Shown: positions 61,914 to 64,000 of the stretch, one piece after another
How the letters are laid out: every line of letters begins with the position of its first letter
Position numbering within the stretch: the first letter of the stretch is position 1
DNA from: DASRBN01 sp035294305
GTDB taxonomy: Bacteria; Chloroflexota; Ktedonobacteria; Ktedonobacterales; Ktedonobacteraceae
Length of the DNA: 64,000 nt
Assembly (NCBI GenBank): GCA_035294305.1
Contig: DATGLD010000045.1
Coordinates: forward strand, 62,001 to 126,000
Direction of reading: 5' to 3'
The notes under the pieces: model-generated
Told to the model about the DNA's origin: nothing
What the model saw: the letters and a program-made list of their open reading frames with translations, nothing else
Databases searched by the model: none
Made by a program: the position numbers and the translations under genes

Positions 61914-63284
61914 TTATGCCTGTGGCAGTGAGTACCATTTCAGCAAGACCTGAACCGCAGGTTGACCTACAATGGCGAATCTGCCGACATCATCCCATCC
62001 CCAGAAAAATGTACCCGCAATCCGGCTGTCATGAAATACATTGGAAAGGGCAGCATCGAAGGCCGCCGCTTGCTCTGTTGGGTCGGAAGGTGCCTTAGAG
62101 GTCGCCTCCCAGGTATGATAGAGCGCATCGGAACTGTTACGATAACCGATTTCGGTGAGGAGTATTTGCTTGCCCAGTTTTGTAGCGAGCGCATCAAGCT
62201 CAGGCTTGATCTTTTGCTGCCATAGCGCGGGTAGAGCTTTGGGATCGATACGCGCCGGAGAGTTGAGCAGTGGTATGTACTCAGAGACGCCGATATAGGT
62301 CAGCGCTGGATTCTTCAGCCAGCCAGCCAGCGGCTGATCGAGCGATGACCAGTTCATGTCGTAGGTCAGTGTATTCTTGAAGATGCTGCGAATGCGCGTT
62401 ATCAACTGGTTCCAGAACCTCTCCGGTATGATCTGTTGCAGCGTTTGTAGTTCCGTGCCGATAGCCATTTGTTCCACGTGTTCATGCGCGGCTATCGCAA
62501 TATAGGGCTGAAGCGTGTTCCAATAACTATTAAACCATGCCTGTACCTGTTCGCTTTTTGTGAACGTAATGCTGCCTGACCATGCGCCTGGCTGCCGGAC
62601 TTGCATCAGGGGTACAAAGAATACTTTGTACCTCAGTTCATGAGCTTTCTCAATACCCTCCGCAAAGCTTTGCTGTCCAGGTGTGCTCGGCGAAATTTCG
62701 ACGACTGTGGAATTGGAAGCAGCCTGAGAAAACAGCACCGGAATTTCTATCCATTGCGCACCGGTCTGGGTTTTCATGGTTCCTATATTCTCTTGCCACT
62801 GCGTATCCAGAGTTCCGTAACCATCCTGGGACCATTGTGGATAGATGATGCCCCTTTCAAACCCCTGTACTGCCTGGGGTTGTACGGCTATGGCAGGTTT
62901 CGTACCTGCCGATGAGAGCGTTCCTGAATAGTAGCGCACAGAAAATAGAAAGCTGACGGCGACCAGTGCTACCAGAGTCAGCGCTGATGCAACAAGAATC
63001 ACTCGTCGTTGTGGATGTGGATGCGATTGCGTCACCTGTGTCGTATCCTGCAGGGATGTGTAAAGGTTGGTAGGCTTGCCTGGCTCCCCTGCTGCTATCA
63101 CCGGTTCTGGCATGGCCTCAGGCAACGGTCGCGACCTTTTCCCCTCATTGTTTAACGTAATGAAGGTGCGCTTGCTCGGAAAGAAAAACACCTTCATAAC
63201 AAAGATAGCCATTAACAAGAAGAGTAGCCATAGCGCACCCTGGAGCATGTAGAGGACGCGTTGCCGGAATACAGGCTTGTGCAT
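61914..63284 (-). CDS. Membrane-anchored GH113-like glycosidase
   Basis: A 456-residue protein. Two hydrophobic helices lie at about residues 12-32 and 94-115, followed by an external TIM-barrel domain. The barrel begins with RGIIYPQWSQDGYGTLDTQW, as in mannanase-like GH113 proteins. Candidate catalytic Glu residues are in MAIGTELQTL and ILLTEIGYRNS. The pairing with a polysaccharide synthase resembles other synthase/hydrolase operons. AGGAG is nine bases upstream of the ATG. The substrate polymer is not known. Confidence 0.75.
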   Translation of the reverse strand: MHKPVFRQRVLYMLQGALWLLFLLMAIFVMKVFFFPSKRTFITLNNEGKRSRPLPEAMPEPVIAAGEPGKPTNLYTSLQDTTQVTQSHPHPQRRVILVASALTLVALVAVSFLFSVRYYSGTLSSAGTKPAIAVQPQAVQGFERGIIYPQWSQDGYGTLDTQWQENIGTMKTQTGAQWIEIPVLFSQAASNSTVVEISPSTPGQQSFAEGIEKAHELRYKVFFVPLMQVRQPGAWSGSITFTKSEQVQAWFNSYWNTLQPYIAIAAHEHVEQMAIGTELQTLQQIIPERFWNQLITRIRSIFKNTLTYDMNWSSLDQPLAGWLKNPALTYIGVSEYIPLLNSPARIDPKALPALWQQKIKPELDALATKLGKQILLTEIGYRNSSDALYHTWEATSKAPSDPTEQAAAFDAALSNVFHDSRIAGTFFWGWDDVGRFAIVGQPAVQVLLKWYSLPQA

Positions 63285-63314
63285 GATGAATACTCCTGCC
63301 TAGACTTAGTATCT

Positions 63315-63340
63315 CTATCCATACAAATCGAAATGGATAG
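63315..63340. promoter_or_regulatory. Dyad in front of the surface-glycan operon
   Basis: CTATCCAT (63315-63322) and ATGGATAG (63333-63340) form a perfect 8-bp dyad with a 10-nt spacer, about 35 bp upstream of the GH113-like ATG. It could be an operator or a leader hairpin. The remaining stretch to 63557 has no gene that I can support. Confidence 0.45.
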
Positions 63341-63557
63341 GCATAATACAAGTCGTCCTGCCTTTCTCCGGTACAGCTTGCTCTAGGTGTATAGAGCCAT
63401 TGGATCTGAGCAGGCAGAACTTTCTGTTCTTGTTAATCGGATAGATTTTACGAAAATGTAATAGGTTGATCGCATATTCCTCTCTCGCATGCTATTCAAG
63501 ACTACGTGGTCTATGTCGTCCTGGAGACTTCTTAAGGAGTTACGCGCTAGATTTGCC

Positions 63558-63587
63558 TTGACAAAAGCTGGCGTAGTCTCGTACGAT
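63558..63587 (+). promoter_or_regulatory. Promoter candidate of cysS
   Basis: TTGACA (63558-63563), an 18-nt spacer and TACGAT (63582-63587). The transcript would have a leader of about 125 nt with a hairpin ACACG-ACGC-CGTGT near 63690-63704. No T-box sequence (AGGGTGGNACCGCG) is present in it. Confidence 0.55.
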
Positions 63588-63719
63588 ATGAGATAGAATG
63601 CTTGTTCTGATGCGTAACCATAAGAATGCGGTCGCGTATTCAAAAAATATCTGATGCCACGATGAAGCGGTTCAAGGGCCTTTTAGACACGACGCCGTGT
63701 TGAGGATGAAATAGTCGCC

Positions 63720-64000
63720 ATGAAAATCTACAATACCCTTACTCGCAAAGTCGAAGAGATTGTTCCGATAGAGCCTGGCAAGATCAAAATGTACTCATGC
63801 GGTCCTACTGTCTACCGCTACATTCACATCGGCAACCTGCGCACTTTTACGATGGCCGACTGGATACGGCGTGCTTTTGAGTATCGTGGCTACGAGGTGC
63901 TGCATGTCAAGAATATCACCGATGTTGGTCACATGCGCCAGGAGCTGGTAGATCGAGGCGAGGATAAGATACTGGCCCAGGCGCGCAAAGAAGGGAAAAC
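63720..64000 (+). CDS. cysS: Cysteinyl-tRNA synthetase, N-terminal part (runs off window edge)
   Basis: The first 93 residues are in the window. They contain the class I synthetase start MKIYNTLTRKVEEIVP, the zinc-ligand Cys and HIGH-type motif YSCGPTVYRYIHIGNLRTF, and the CysS-typical VLHVKNITDVGHM. The enzyme charges tRNA(Cys). The DNA just upstream has only a weak, distant SD (TGAGGATG). The rest of the gene lies outside the window. Confidence 0.95.
   Translation, partial: MKIYNTLTRKVEEIVPIEPGKIKMYSCGPTVYRYIHIGNLRTFTMADWIRRAFEYRGYEVLHVKNITDVGHMRQELVDRGEDKILAQARKEGK

Noticed and set aside
63594..63719. T-box riboswitch before cysS
   Set aside because: The leader is long enough but lacks the AGGGTGGNACCGCG T-box sequence and a terminator.
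1..64000. CRISPR arrays, complete insertion sequences, tRNA or rRNA genes
   Set aside because: No regularly spaced repeats, no intact transposase and no tRNA cloverleaf apart from the tRNA-like part of tmRNA were seen.

Overview
The window looks like chromosomal DNA of a Chloroflexota bacterium, most likely of the Ktedonobacteria type. This is an inference from gene content: NDP-forming acyl-CoA synthetases, a BTAD/AAA/TPR regulator, a DUF4388 protein, a YhfC-like protein, GT87/DUF2079 membrane proteins, a double-permease NitT/TauT-type ABC transporter, and a tmRNA tag ending in YALAA. No rRNA, complete insertion sequence or CRISPR array was seen. The only RNA gene found is tmRNA (ssrA).

Layout. 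1-5.0 kb (minus): a CoA/amino-acid catabolic operon (APC permease, NDP-forming acyl-CoA synthetase, MBL-fold hydrolase, enoyl-CoA hydratase running off the edge). 5.0-9.9 kb (plus): a consensus promoter drives an eIF2B-like isomerase, a PfkB kinase and a metallophosphoesterase, followed by a GntR regulator and a LOG-family protein. 10.2-11.7 kb (plus): an HtrA-like protease without a membrane anchor and a small membrane protein. 11.8-14.8 kb (minus): PAC2 protein, acyl-CoA synthetase alpha-like protein, PPOX-fold protein. 15.0-16.5 kb (plus): RluA-type pseudouridine synthase, apparently leaderless, and a hypothetical gene. 16.5-23.7 kb (minus): ABC ATPase and fused permease behind a long promoter-leader-terminator region, nitrilase, small membrane protein, phytoene-desaturase-like oxidoreductase, Hsp20.

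24-29.9 kb: an orphan lysine 5,6-aminomutase beta-like gene with small ORFs behind it, a GH3 lipoprotein, a coiled-coil protein with Trp every seventh residue, and a PAS histidine kinase. 29.9-36.0 kb reads as an acquired segment: amidohydrolase, remnants of a STAND ATPase and of a tyrosine recombinase, the 1105-residue regulator, and a 5'-truncated FAD monooxygenase. A PLP decarboxylase and tmRNA follow.

38-48 kb holds envelope glycan/lipid genes (GT87, GDPD, DPM-like GT2, LPG-synthase-like flippase, DUF2079) plus a Pro-rich protein and a DUF4388 protein. 48-58 kb carries housekeeping genes (mfd, pth), an SMR transporter, an autoregulated sdpR/sdpI-like pair, YhfC, a methyltransferase and a phosphoesterase with a large acidic insert. 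58-64 kb has a YqeY-like protein, a surface-polysaccharide pair (GH113-like membrane protein and a GT2 fused to a second membrane domain) and the start of cysS.

The best candidates for something undescribed are the ABC-transporter leader with its small ORF, the eIF2B/PfkB/phosphoesterase operon with a 26-bp perfect inverted repeat inside a gene, and the Trp-heptad coiled-coil protein.
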